NCBI RefSeq assembly: GCF_019649055.1
Contig: NW_026570294.1
Location: 124,001-188,000, forward strand
Source of the DNA: Paramacrobiotus metropolitanus
Lineage: Eukaryota > Tardigrada > Eutardigrada > Parachela > Macrobiotidae
Direction of reading: 5' to 3'
DNA length: 64,000 bases
Shown: positions 1 through 11,800 of the stretch, piece after piece
How positions within the stretch are numbered: position 1 is the first letter of the stretch
Layout of the letters: every line of letters begins with the position of its first letter
The notes under the pieces: generated by a model
Seen by the model: only the letters and a program-made list of their open reading frames with translations
What the model was told of the DNA's origin: nothing
The model's database searches: none
Position numbers and translations under genes: made by a program

Positions 1-410
1 GCATTTTTAATTATTTTGTAATCGTGCTTTTGTTGTAGAATAACAACAGATGATTTGAAATTTCACGGACGCAACCAATTATTCTGTATAGCGAAAGCGA
101 ATTTCTTCGTGGCGTCCTGATCACGCGATCACCATGGTGAATAATTAACTGAGAAGTACATAGAATAAAAGCCTTTTTTTCGCGCAAAACTGACGAAAGA
201 TTTGTTCTTATAACTCAGGTAAAGAACAGCTCCCTTCGAAAGATGGATCCACTAAAAATTCTACAATAGCCGATGAAGCCTGAAGTCTCTACCTGGGTTT
301 TACGACAAAAAGTTTTACGACTGAAAGTCGCAGGCCTGACTGAAGATTCAACCGGATGACAAAGTAATTCTGATGTAAAAATGCTGATGTTTTGAGTTAT
401 TATACTTTTA
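1..410 (+). repeat. Dispersed repeat family A, copy 1 (runs off the window)
   Basis: This stretch closely resembles three other places on the same strand, near 23,960-24,290, 26,730-26,920 and 28,240-28,340. Shared landmarks are a 'GCTTTT..GAATAACA' start, a 'GAAATTTCACGGACG' block followed by 'CAACCAATTATTCTGTA', and 'GTGAATTTCTTCATGACG'-like text. At 23.9 and 28.2 kb the family follows directly after the gypsy-relic tail, so it may be part of an LTR or leader of that element. No coding frame is supported. Confidence 0.6.
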
Positions 411-1334
411 AAATTACATTCTACCAAAGGTAATAATACACCGGATGCGATGTTGGGGAGACAATTAAATGTTATGGCGGTACATAGTACATATGGATAC
501 TCCTGTTATGCATTCTTAAGACTGCATTACTAACACCCTGTCAACTGGCTGTTGTTGTCATAACTTGTCTGTTCTGTATTGCAGTTTTTTCCAAGGTGAA
601 GCATGCACATTTTAAGTTTTAATGAAGCGGTTTTTTTCTGGTTTGAATACTTATTTTGGAATCTTTGCATGCATTGACAAGAATGAAACCGGCATACGCA
701 TGCGAAGAATTATGTTCGCATGTATCGGCAGTCGGCACAAACATCTGGCGCAAGCATGTAACACTCCCAAAATGCAAGCAAATCTATCATTTCCAGCCAA
801 AATCGGAATATGATATAAATATTTCAATCAAATCAGAACCTGCCATTTTGTGCCATTTTTCACCACAACTAGTATCATTTCACGGACGATTCAGGTATAG
901 CATCTAGACAAAGTTGGCGCATTCCGTAAAGTGCGCCCTGTAGGCAGGAATCTATACAATCAATAACCAAAAGCGTAAAACCAAAAATGCGCATTCAAAT
1001 GCTGGAAGTGACGGAGCCAAAGATTTTATAACAAAAAGCGCAAACTTTTGAATGCCTAAAATACATATTTATACACTGTATCCATGTAACCCATAATCAA
1101 AAGCATAAAATTTGAAATGCTTCATATATTCAAACACTGCATAGTGCATACACTAATCAGGCAATACGAAGTCCTATTACTTACATCTAACGACGAAATG
1201 AACACTCGTAGGTCATTGGTAAGTGCTATGAAACAGACCGCTTTTAACCATAAAAGACCGGTTTTTGCAACGCAGATACCGGTACATATGTAAATACAGC
1301 CAGAAATTGCTCATTATGACACAGAAGATGGTCT
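411..1334. other. Intergenic, no gene seen
   Basis: AT-rich sequence with short loosely repeated 'ATAATCAAAAGCATAAAA' phrases around 960-1,110. I see no frame, splice pattern or RNA gene that I can support. Confidence 0.5.
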
Positions 1335-1358
1335 ATGGGACCCAGCAACCTTCTCGTC

Positions 1359-1997
1359 CTACACTGGCTGTCGTGGTATGGCAGATCTCTTCACATCATC
1401 CACCGCCGGACGCGAACCGGTAATTTGCGGAACGATGGATACGTCAGCTTTATCCGGTTGTCGCGTAACAGCACCCCGCACGCCGGTTGTCGGCCACTGT
1501 GGAATCGGTCTCTGTGGATTCCACCTGCCGGCCATCGCTGAATTCACAAGCAGTTCACTTAGCGCGGTTGAGGATAGATACAAGGTTGATGATAGGTTGA
1601 GGTTGAGGATAAATACAAGAGGATGAGGATATCCAGAAAATGCAGATGCAGGATCATTTGCCGTTAATGCAGCTGCTGGTGACGGTTTGCTAGTTACTGG
1701 ACGAACAGTACGTTCTGCGTCAATGTCCCATGGAATTGACCTCCCCTGGGTCCACCAGCCGGCCACCGTGGAATCCACTAGCAACGCACTGGAAGCGGGT
1801 GCATCCGTGCTGGCTGATGCGGTACGATCAGGAAATACAGTTAATGCAGGTGCAGGATCATCTGTCGCTTGGATTGATGCTGGTGACGGTTTGCTAGTTA
1901 ACGGACGCGTCAGTCTTGTTGTCTGTGCTGCAACCGTTGTCGTTCCCAGCCAAGGTTTTTTGGTGGGAAATATTTCAACTGCAAAAGCAACTGCCAA
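1359..1997 (-). other. Duplicated GC-richer segment, possible coding remnant
   Basis: A minus-strand frame stays open for about 210 codons but begins at a TTG, so a true start is not seen. The DNA contains two imperfect copies of a unit of about 200-230 bp: 1,498-1,560 resembles 1,731-1,791, and 1,648-1,706 resembles 1,848-1,913. The minus-frame peptide shows the duplication (TSKPSPA twice; LLVDSTVAGWW versus LLVNSAMAGRW), rich in Ser, Ala, Pro and Thr. The opposite strand is also open over part of it. It could be a repetitive secreted protein exon or a transposon remnant. I do not recognise it. Confidence 0.25.
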
Positions 1998-2034
1998 CGT
2001 TAAGCGCTGCTGGCAAAATGTGCTGCCTTACTAA

Positions 2035-2476
2035 TCCAATCTGAAACTCAAACGAAGCTCGCCGGAACTAGAACATCTTTAACTAAAGCCCACATGGAGA
2101 AATGGGACACCGACAGTATATTGTCAAGCCAGTTATTCGAGAATCAAATACATGCAGATATTTTTAAAATGAAAAGGCCTGTCGGCAGTGATGCCAGCCG
2201 TTAAGTAACAGCACCTTTTAGCTGTAAAGCTTAGCTCATACTCAAATCCAAGGGTTTAACAAACGCATCGTAAACTAACATATCTTTAATTACCTCCAAT
2301 ATCCAGCTGGAAAGGTCGCAGTGTAACGACAGGGCAATCACATTTCCCAAGCCCTTCCGTGTCATCCCGAGCCTTGCAGGTGAAGTAAGCCGCAGAAAGA
2401 CCCACCGGAACTATAAAGCGCCATGTAATGCGACGGGCTTCCCGAGAGATGGCACGAGTTAGGACATCACAATTAA
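2035..2476. other. Intergenic, left flank of the repeat array
   Basis: No gene supported. If the left array is the end of a transposon, its target-site duplication should lie in the last bases here. Confidence 0.4.
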
Positions 2477-5065
2477 ACCGTACCGACAATGTATTTTATG
2501 CGTATCCATTGTACCGACACTGTATCCACTGTACCGACACTGTATCCTATGCGTACCCACTGTACCGACACTGTATCCTATGCGTACCCACTGTACCGAC
2601 ACTGTTTAATATTTGTACCCACTGTACCGACACTGTTTCCTATTTGTATCCATTGTACCGACACTGTATCCACTGTACCGACACTGTATCCTATTTGTAT
2701 CCACTGTACCGACACTGTACCGACACTGTATCCTATTTGTATCCACTGTACCGACACTGTATCCACTGTACCGACACTGTATCCACTGTACCGACACTGC
2801 ATCCTATGCGTATCCACTGTACCGACACTGTATCCTATGCGTCCCCACTGTACCGACACTGTATCCTATGCGTACCCACTGTACCGACACTGTTTCCTAT
2901 TTGTATCCACTATACCGACACTGTACCGACACTGTATCCTATTTGTATCCACTGTACCGACACTGTATCCACTGTACCGACACTGTATCCACTGTACCGA
3001 CACTGTATCCTATGCGTACCCACTGTACCGACACTGTATCCTATTTGTATCCACTGTACCGACACTGTATCCTATGCGTACCCACTGTACCGACACTGTT
3101 TCCTATTTGTATCCATTGTACCGACACTGTATCCACTGTACCGACACTGTATCCTATTTGTATCCACTGTACCGACACTGTATCCTATGCGTACCCACTG
3201 TACCGACACTGTTTCCTATTTGTATCCACTATACCGACACTGTACCGACACTGTATCCTATTTGTATCCACTGTACCGACACTGTATCCACTGTACCGAC
3301 ACTGTATCCACTGTACCGACACTGTATCCTATGCGTACCCACTGTACCGACACTGTATCCTATTTGTATCCACTGTACCGACACTGTATCCTATGCGTAC
3401 CCACTGTACCGACACTGTTTCCTATTTGTATCCATTGTACCGACACTGTATCCACTGTACCGACACTGTATCCTATTTGTATCCACTGTACCGACACTGT
3501 ATCCTATGCGTACCCACTGTACCGACACTGTATCCTATTTGTGTCCACTATACCGACACTGTACCGACACTGTATCCTATTTGTATCCACTGTACCGACA
3601 CTGTATCCACTGTACCGACACTGTATCCACTGTACCGACACTGTATCCTATGCGTACCCACTGTACCGACACTGTATCCTATTTGTATCCACTGTACCGA
3701 CACTGTATCCTATGCGTACCCACTGTACCGACACTGTTTCCTATTTGTATCCATTGTACCGACACTGTATCCACTGTACCGACACTGTATCCTATTTGTA
3801 TCCACTGTACCGACACTGTATCCTATGCGTACCCACTGTACCGACACTGTTTCCTATTTGTATCCATTGTACCGACACTGTATCCACTGTACCGACACTG
3901 TATCCTATTTGTATCCACTGTACCGACACTGTATCCTATGCGTACCCACTGTACCGACACTGTTTCCTATTTGTATCCATTGTACCGACACTGTATCCAC
4001 TGTACCGACACTGTATCCTGTTTGTATCCACTGTACCGACACTGTACCGACACTGTATCCTATTTGTATCCACTGTACCGACACTGTATCCACTGTACCG
4101 ACACTGTATCCACTGTACCGACACTGTATCCTATGCGTATCCACTGTACCGACACTGTATCCTATGCGTACCCACTGTACCGACACTGTATCCTATGCGT
4201 ACCCACTGTACCGACACTGTTTCCTATTTGTATCCATTGTACCGACACTGTATCCACTGTACCGACACTGTATCCTATTTGTATCCACTATACCGACACT
4301 GTACCGACACTGTATCCTATTTGTATCCACTGTACCGACACTGTATCCTATGCGTACCCACTGTACCGACACTGTTTCCTATTTGTATCCATTGTACCGA
4401 CACTGTATCCACTGTACCGACACTGTATCCTATTTGTATCCACTGTACCGACACTGTACCGACACTGTATCCTATTTGTATCCACTGTACCGACACTGTA
4501 TCCACTGTACCGACACTGTATCCACTGTACCGACACTGTATCCTATGCGTATCCACTGTACCGACACTGTATCCTATGCGTACCCACTGTACCGACACTG
4601 TATCCTATGCGTACCCACTGTACCGACACTGTTTCCTATTTGTATCCATTGTACCGACACTGTATCCACTGTACCGACACTGTATCCTATTTGTATCCAC
4701 TATACCGACACTGTACCGACACTGTATCCTATTTGTATCCACTGTACCGACACTGTATCCACTATACCGACACTGTATCCACTGTACCGACACTGTATCC
4801 TATGCGTACCCACTGTACCGACACTGTATCCTATTTGTATCCACTGTACCGACACTGTATCCTATGCGTACCCACTGTACCGACACTGTTTCCTATTTGT
4901 ATCCATTGTACCGACACTGTATCCATTGTACCGACACTGTATCCACTGTACCGACACTGTATCCTATTTGTATCCACTGTACCGACACTGTATCCACTGT
5001 ACCGACACTGTATCCTATGCGTAACCATTGTACACTATCAGTATCCACTGCTCTGACACTGTCTG
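2477..5065 (+). repeat. Left tandem array, higher-order, about 2.6 kb
   Basis: Roughly a hundred copies of a unit built on CCGACACTGTAT. Units come in three lengths: 20 bases (TGTACCGACACTGTATCCAC), 31 bases (the same core plus a CTATGCGTACC or CTATTTGTATC linker) and a short 11-base form. They are arranged in a higher-order pattern; for example 3,905-4,186 recurs almost unchanged 412 bases later. Because the unit lacks stop codons in every plus frame and its lengths are not multiples of three, all three plus frames stay open for about 2.5 kb. These frames are an arithmetic accident, not genes. The core is the reverse complement of the core of the right array at 13,078-13,758. Confidence 0.95.
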
Positions 5066-5374
5066 TTTTAACTCTACGTATCCAATGGGTAACTACTGTA
5101 CCCGGTATTTTCCGCCAGTGCGAGAATTCTTCTACGTAGCCAGCGCCAGTGCCACTGCACTGATTTTGTGTGCTAATGTACTGCATATATATGTATAGTA
5201 TCTTTTGATCAAGTATCGTCCTCGAGTTGCTAAGGTCTTGAAATTGTATTCAAAAGCTAATAAAAGAATCAAATTTCCGAGCGCTTGTAAATAAGTGTAT
5301 TATTAGCCAGTATGTAAGTATTAATTATCACATTACGCAAGGCAAACTAAGGTTGACTGCAAAATAGTTATTAT
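5066..5374. other. Spacer between left array and small gene candidate
   Basis: The array decays over 5,040-5,105 (degenerate GTATCCA units), then unique sequence follows. No gene seen. A TATATATGTATAGTATC stretch near 5,187 could serve as a promoter TATA region, which is only inference. Confidence 0.4.
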
Positions 5375-5771
5375 ATGGAACACCTGCATAAGAAGTATCT
5401 GGCCATCAAGAACGTTTTCCTGTGGCACAAATCCCTGAGGAAAAGGAAAACATCGTCTGCCAGTGCCAGTGATTCCGCGCTCTTGACTGCCAGTTTATCA
5501 TTCGTTCAGACGGAATGTTTCGGGCGGTAAGTCACTGAATACTAGATTATGTAAATTTTCAAACTATATTTTCAGTCTATCACCAAGGCAAGCGATACAG
5601 GATAGGTCGAAACGTACTGGTCAAAACTCGGCAACTAAACAAATTGAAATTAGTGACTACTCTGTTCACAACCTTTTACTTGGTTTAGAACATTTCGCAC
5701 AACCTTTCAATCGTTTTTACTACATATATTATAGACACTACCACTTTCGCTTTGTTCACAGCGTTTCCTGA
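5375..5771 (+). CDS. Small two-exon basic ORF, candidate transposon accessory gene
   Basis: An ATG at 5,375 opens exon 1 (5,375-5,526). It ends at a consensus GTAAGT donor. A pyrimidine-rich TTTTCAG acceptor leads to exon 2 (5,576-5,771), which stays in frame to a TGA. The predicted product is about 115 residues with a lysine/arginine-rich N-terminal part (KSLRKRKTSS) and a tyrosine/histidine-rich C-terminus. I do not recognise the family. It lies between the left array and the KDZ transposase gene, inside the proposed element. The matching donor, acceptor and phase are the only support; a chance ORF is quite possible. Confidence 0.3.
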
Positions 5772-6030
5772 GTGATATCTAATAAGTTACGTATCTGAAT
5801 TAATATACCCAATTTCAGTAATTGTGCGTTTTATTAATGAGCCGATCTCAGTACAACAAGCGCAGGTCTTTTTACAATTTAAATCTACCCAACACCACTA
5901 CAGATAGGAGCACGTAATTGACGCAATCAAGAAATCCGAAGCAACAAATTTTATAGTTAGCTGTATACAACAGTCCATACCTGTTTAAAGAACACCAATC
6001 TTGAAAATGTGATATCGAAAACCCTCAATG

Positions 6031-8310
6031 CTATTCGTCTTCTGAGTCTGACAACTCTAATTCAACATTTTCCATGTTCTCTAGGTAGGCATTTCTGCGC
6101 AGTATAAGACGATGCAAAAAAAATATTTGTCTGTGCTTCGGCATTTTGAACAAAGCATGCCGAAATCGTCCAAGCCAGCTGAAAGTTTGCTCGCAGCTTT
6201 GAGTGTTTGTAGATGATAAGTTAGGATATGCGTCGCTTATCTTCTGCGGATTGTAAGTGGTTTTGCACTCGTGACCAACATGATTTCCAAGGTGAAACCG
6301 GTCGATGACCTTTGTCATTCCTTCCGTCCAAAGCTTGTTATACGGTTCAGGAAGTGGCAGGTCTTGCTGGGCGCCTTTAAGCTTATCAAGATGACACATG
6401 TTATCGTAAGCTAAGAAATATTTAGGCCAGTCCGGCTTTGGGACATTTTTTAGCGTGAGGTATTTCCAAGCCAGTAAAATTAGGAATACTTGGGAAACCG
6501 ATTCCGACCTTCAAAAACAATCTTTATTATGGGCTATCACTATGTTTTTATTGACAGTTTTCTCTAATAAACTCGATAATTTTTATGCCCGTCGCACTGG
6601 TGTCATTTCCGAAACTTACTTGTAGATTGGTGATAATAAATCAATATGACCGCCAGCACGAACTACAGCAAAGTAACCGCGCGATCTGACTGGCTGCTTC
6701 TTCGGCTGTCCCAGGTTTTTTTGGCACGGAATACCATCGTCGATGCAGTTTTCGAAGAAATCGTTTTGGCTGGATGTGGGAAGAACCATCCGGTTTGACT
6801 TCAGACTTCTTATCAACACACCGACGCCTGCGGGAACCAAAATTGTAAGAGGCAATAAGTTAAAGTTTAGTAGATTTAGAACGGGAAACCTTGCAGGTGC
6901 AAATCCTGAAACCGCTTATTATTTGGCAGTCCGCGTTCTGTAGCCAAGGCGTCATGTTGTTCGCAAAACAAGGATCCAAGCTTCCGAAGTGGCTCGTTCG
7001 TGCAAACATCAGGATAGTTTACTAGTTTGATGTTGTCAACTGTATTCTAAAAAAATTTAGTCGAAGCTAGTTTTTTGTTAGTTTTCATTTTTGTGTCACA
7101 ATTGTTACTTACATCTTGGACCATGGCACGGATTGCGAAGTGAATGTTCCAGATTGCGTCAGCCGACCACACTACCCCACATCCTTTGCTCTGACACAGT
7201 GAATTATGCGTATGAGGGTACAATGTTTCGCAACGTAACGCTTCAAGTACGGGCAGGACTTCTTCCAAATCAAACTGATTGGAAAACCCGAAGTCCATCT
7301 GAAGCCTCCGCAGTTCAAGCTCAATTTCCTGTCGAATGAATACGTCTGATGCGTGCTTTCGCGAGAACCCTGAAAAAATGATTTGCTGTCGTGATGTTTT
7401 TTAGCAGTTTCAAAAGCAGATATACCATTTCTTCCAAACGCTTCGTTGTAAGTTTCCGAAAATCCTCGGTAGCTAGCGTGGCACTGCAATCTGATACACG
7501 TTCGCTTATTACGCGAATAGAACAGCTAAATACAACGCACTTACATATTCTGCACAAAAAGCTGATACAATTTTTGCGTCCAGAATGTTTGCAACGAGAC
7601 GCGAATAAGCTTTTGAGGTTGTTGGTAAAAATGATATCTTCCACTGGCTCCGTTCTTGTACATGTCGTAGTGGTATGTTGAGTTGCAACCGCGACATCGG
7701 GTCGTAATCCGGTATGCGGTCGTCACACTGCCATCCACGTCATAAATTTTGCACTAGGTGAGAGTTAAAGCTACGCTTTTTTTATATTGCTACGATAGGA
7801 AAATCTGAAAACTGTTACCTCAGCCGGCTGATTATGAAGCTCCAGGTTCCGAGGGCATCCAAGAAGGCATGACTTGGTCCCAGGCTGCATAAACTGAAAA
7901 GGTTCCTTTTTGTCTCCCAGATTGTTTTCCAGCAAGCTCGGCGCCGCATATTTGATGGTTATGAATAGATCTCGCAAGCGCTCGGCGCTCATTCCGATGA
8001 TGTTTCCCACTGACTAAAAAATAAAAGATTTACCCATTGGTTCACAATTACATGAAATACAACATACTTCCAAGGCTTTGTGGTCGTGGATATCAAGCAC
8101 GCCATTGCAAGCACTCAAAGCACGTCGTACTTGTTGCACGTTTTCAAAGCCGCATTTCAAAATGCATGCAGCGATGTTATTGTCGGAATCTGGAATGTTG
8201 TTAAAACTTAAAATATCCATGCAAAGGCTATGAAAATCTTTTAGGTCAAAATCGTTACACAGTTTGTCACTTTGAATTTGACAAATATTTTGGCACTTGT
8301 ACACGCACTT
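6031..8310 (-). CDS. KDZ-family transposase, eight visible exons
   Basis: Read on the minus strand, exons at 8,310-8,068 (5' limit uncertain), 8,013-7,819, 7,753-7,545, 7,490-7,426, 7,369-7,113, 7,046-6,890, 6,827-6,620 and 6,508-6,031 join in phase through GT-AG introns of 54-111 bases, with no stop inside, to about 600 residues. An upstream cysteine region (RCRGCNSTYHYDMY, CLLGCP) precedes the catalytic part, as in KDZ proteins with CxC-type zinc clusters. Motifs matching the KDZ three-acid pattern are WSADAIWN (Asp at 7,158-7,160), FLAYDNMCHL (Asp at 6,403-6,405) and SCEQTFSWL (Glu at 6,190-6,192), with RFHLGNHVGHEC between. The C-terminus is acidic (ELELSDSEDE). No initiator ATG is identified; a first exon probably lies between 8,310 and 8,836, the interval shared with the divergent gene. 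The family call is from motif memory, not a search. The copy looks intact. Confidence 0.8.
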
Positions 8311-8452
8311 GAGAAAAACCACTTTTTCTTTAAACACTTAGTCAGTAGCAAAGTTTTTCCCAAAGTTTCTTATGGTATTCTCGCATTACTCTGTATCTTG
8401 TGCAAGATTCGAATCTGCCCTGAAAAACGTATCCGTAATAGCATTAGGTTAA

Positions 8453-8727
8453 GAGGAGAATTGAGTAATCTTTCTTTATCCGGATGCATTTCCTACGCTG
8501 AAGAATAAAAAACAATTCTGAATTTGCTATCCGGGTTGCTGCAGTTGCTAACCGGACTACCGACACGCGAGTGCAGAAGACATGATGAACGAAGAGAATT
8601 GAGTAATCTTTCTTTATCCGGATGCATTTCCTACGCTGAAGAATAAAAACAATTCTGAAGCAGCTATCCGGGTTGCTACAGTTGCTGAACCAACTACCGA
8701 CAAGCGAGTGCAGAAGACTTGATAAAC
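8453..8727. repeat. 138-bp tandem duplication between the two divergent genes
   Basis: 8,453-8,590 and 8,591-8,727 are near-identical. Both carry GAATTGAGTAATCTTTC, a CCGGATGCATTTCC block and CGAGTGCAGAAGAC. The duplication sits in the interval between the 5' ends of the transposase and helicase-like genes, where a shared promoter would be expected. Whether it contains regulatory sites is inference only. Confidence 0.85.
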
Positions 8728-8836
8728 GTTTTTCTCGTTTCAGTTTTCTACCCTCACTCTGGCGTAAACTTTTTGCGCTGGTTTTAAAATCACACACATT
8801 GTGACTTATGTTGAGGTTTCGAAAAAATCCCCAAAA

Positions 8837-11800
8837 ATGTTAGGGTCACCAACGGTAAGTAAAATCGTTGCTTGTGTACGCACCGGTAAAGTCTCATTAT
8901 GACTGGTTTGCTTCCAGAAGACCCAAGCAAACACGCTGAATGTGTTTCGGGAGCATGATCATCGTACTTATTATGGAAAGCGATCTGCAAAATTGACTGG
9001 CGACAACTGGATTATGAATTTTGTACTGGATTTCAAATACGAAGTGGATGGCGACGATGGCGAAGCCGGCGTGGTTTTCGACATGCGAACCAATGCCAAT
9101 CCTCAGCGGGTTCAGTAAGCTAAAAAACTAATCCACATTTATTGTGTTTTTGCACATTTTATCGTGTAATCTGATTGCAATTTTTTGTTGATTAAAATTT
9201 TTGTAGCATAAATAATAATTTATTTAATTTATTTACACATTTGCTGTATTTTTAAATAATTTATTTCGGTCCCTGCCGTTACAGTACCTTAAATCTTAAG
9301 TAATTTAATTTTTTTGATTATTATCTTGTTGCCCCAAATTCATAAAGTATTAAAATGATCACTAATTTGAAAATTATAAAGGGCCTTTGTCTTCGCAGCG
9401 AAGTCCTGATTCTGAATGTCAGTTGGAAAAACAACGCTAGTGTCAGAGATGGTATTCACAAAGGTATTAACATTCCTGCTTTGGCTATTCTGCCACCAAA
9501 CATGGTGATGAACCGATATCTGGACTGGAAATTAACGAGCCGGAGGTGATTTTTTTTCAAGCAACATTTTTTTTCAATATTTTCGAAATTTTTCAAGCAA
9601 CCGTGATGAAATTTTCGTTTTGTTGCTTTAGCGACTCCCAGAAGCAGGCAGTACATCGCCTACCGGTCAAACGTTTGGGTATTCAGGATGACAAGAGGAC
9701 ATTAATTCTTGGACCTGATGCAATGTTTGAGATCGGACGAGAACCATCCGTAATCTTGCAGCCAGGAGAAGGCATCTACGCTTGGACGCCGCATAATACG
9801 CAACCGAAGGACATTAGTGTTCACAAGGGAGAAATATACTACAACCTGCTGGAAATACTGCAGCGGTGTTTGCCACCGGAGACATTCCATACTTGGATTC
9901 TGATGCTTGGTAAATATTAAATTTCCGAAAATTATTAGCAAAACAAATTGGAAATAAATTGCTGACTGTTTACAGGGCATACATGGATGAGCATGGGATA
10001 CAATCTCCTGGCAGACGTTTTGCATGGTATTCCAGCAATATGTGTTGTTGGAGATGCTAATACCTGGAAAAGCCTATCCGCCGCATGCTGCTTGGACTTT
10101 TTCGGACAGAATATGCTGGATCACTGCAACCTGCGGTCAATCACCTTGCCATCCCTTGAGACGCGCTGGGTAACGAAGCCTCTTCCGTTAATATCGCACG
10201 ACTTCAAAAACTACAAGACAGCCGTGATGATTCTGGAATGTTCGTATGAGCAAACAATCCATGTTAACTGCAAGACGCAAGAAAAAAGAGTTAAGCCGGC
10301 TACCTCAATCCTCATGACCATGAATTACGATATTTTCGAAGATACCGTGCAAGCCGCAACGGACAGGTATAAAAAATTGAGATCGGAATAATAGTATTTT
10401 TGCGTCGCAGCTACAAAGCTTGACCTTTTAATAGGAATCGACTTATGACCCGAATTTGTGCGTTGGAGATGAACATCGAAATCGCCGATTTAGATGATGA
10501 CGACACTCAGGCGTTAAAAAAGGCTCGCAACCAAGCGTCTGGAAACGCTGAAAAACTGGTTGCTCTGTATGCACCCGAACTGATGCAGGAACTAGTAAAA
10601 GAAATCAACAGTGCCAAAACGAAAATGCTGGGCATTCTAGCCGGCTTCGGAGTAACGACAGGAGTTCAGAGGGCAGCACGGATGTGGGCTACGTTACTGA
10701 AAGCAGGAGAAAAGGTATGTATTTTCGTATGTTTGTTTTGAAAGGGTTTACAATTAAAGTTCATCAGATTTTCTTTGTAATAGTGTAATTCTTGCTAAAT
10801 TTAGGTAGCTGCCGCCCTGGATTTTGATGTGGATAAGGGGGCGCTGTTAGAGTGTGTCAAAAAACACGCACGCTTCACCAGTGGATACCAGCAGCAAGTC
10901 AACATGTGACCGCTTGCTACGAATGCTGCGTTGACTGCCACAGACATGCCCACCGTGACCTTTCCTAAGAAGCCAAACGCGCCCACCGAGCGCGTGGTGC
11001 ACGCTTTGGATAGTTTTTTGGAACTCATCGCGTTGCTGCGCCAGCATAAGGCCGAAGAGGTACGTCTACGATAAGGCTAATAGACGAGACGAAGAAAATT
11101 AAGCTTGGTTACAGGCTTGCCCAGTGAAAAAACATTTATGTGACCTTTATTTTTTTAAGCTGCCTTGGATCCTCAAACCGAGCCACACGCACGGCGAAGA
11201 TTTTTACGTCGCGATTATCAAAAAAGCGGCGGTCGATTCGGCGTCCAAGCTTTCGAAATTACATCTTACTATATGCTTTGAAATGCTAGAGCGCCAACCG
11301 GGTGTGATCAAGGATCATCCAGTTAAATACCCTGGACGCAAAGGGTTCGATGAGCGATATTATCAACAACGAAGCTTCTACGTTCCGCATGCGCTTTTCA
11401 ACTCAGCGCAGTTAGCAAAATTGGCCGGACGAAGTGAGCTCGTGTTGTAGTATAAGAATCAAAGAATTCATTGCAAATACCTGCTGTAATTTTGTTTTAT
11501 ATCGTTATTAGCTATAGTAAGGAGCGTATTGTGAAACCTAATAAGTGTTTCAAGCATGTAAATGATAACTTCTATTTTCTACAGGTAAGAAGATTGAGAT
11601 CGGAGGCCCCGAGGATCAGCCTCCTGCTGCGGGTGTAGCGGATTTGGACGATCTTCAGAGTTCGGCTATTCCTGTTGAAGGCGCTTTTTGCCCAGCGCTT
11701 TCCAGTACTTTTCTTGGTAATACTGAAATTCTGGAAATGCGGAAAAATAGCGTTTACATGTAAATTTTTTTAGGAGACGGTGAGCAAAATCCGGGAAACA

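Noticed and set aside
2428-5139. Three overlapping plus-strand proteins of 800-900 residues and several minus-strand ones
   Set aside because: They are translations of a tandem array whose unit has no stop codon in those frames. There is no start context, splice or domain.
10907-10909. TGA as selenocysteine or a short intron removing the stop
   Set aside because: No supporting stem-loop was noted, and the only candidate intron (about 46 bases) breaks phase.
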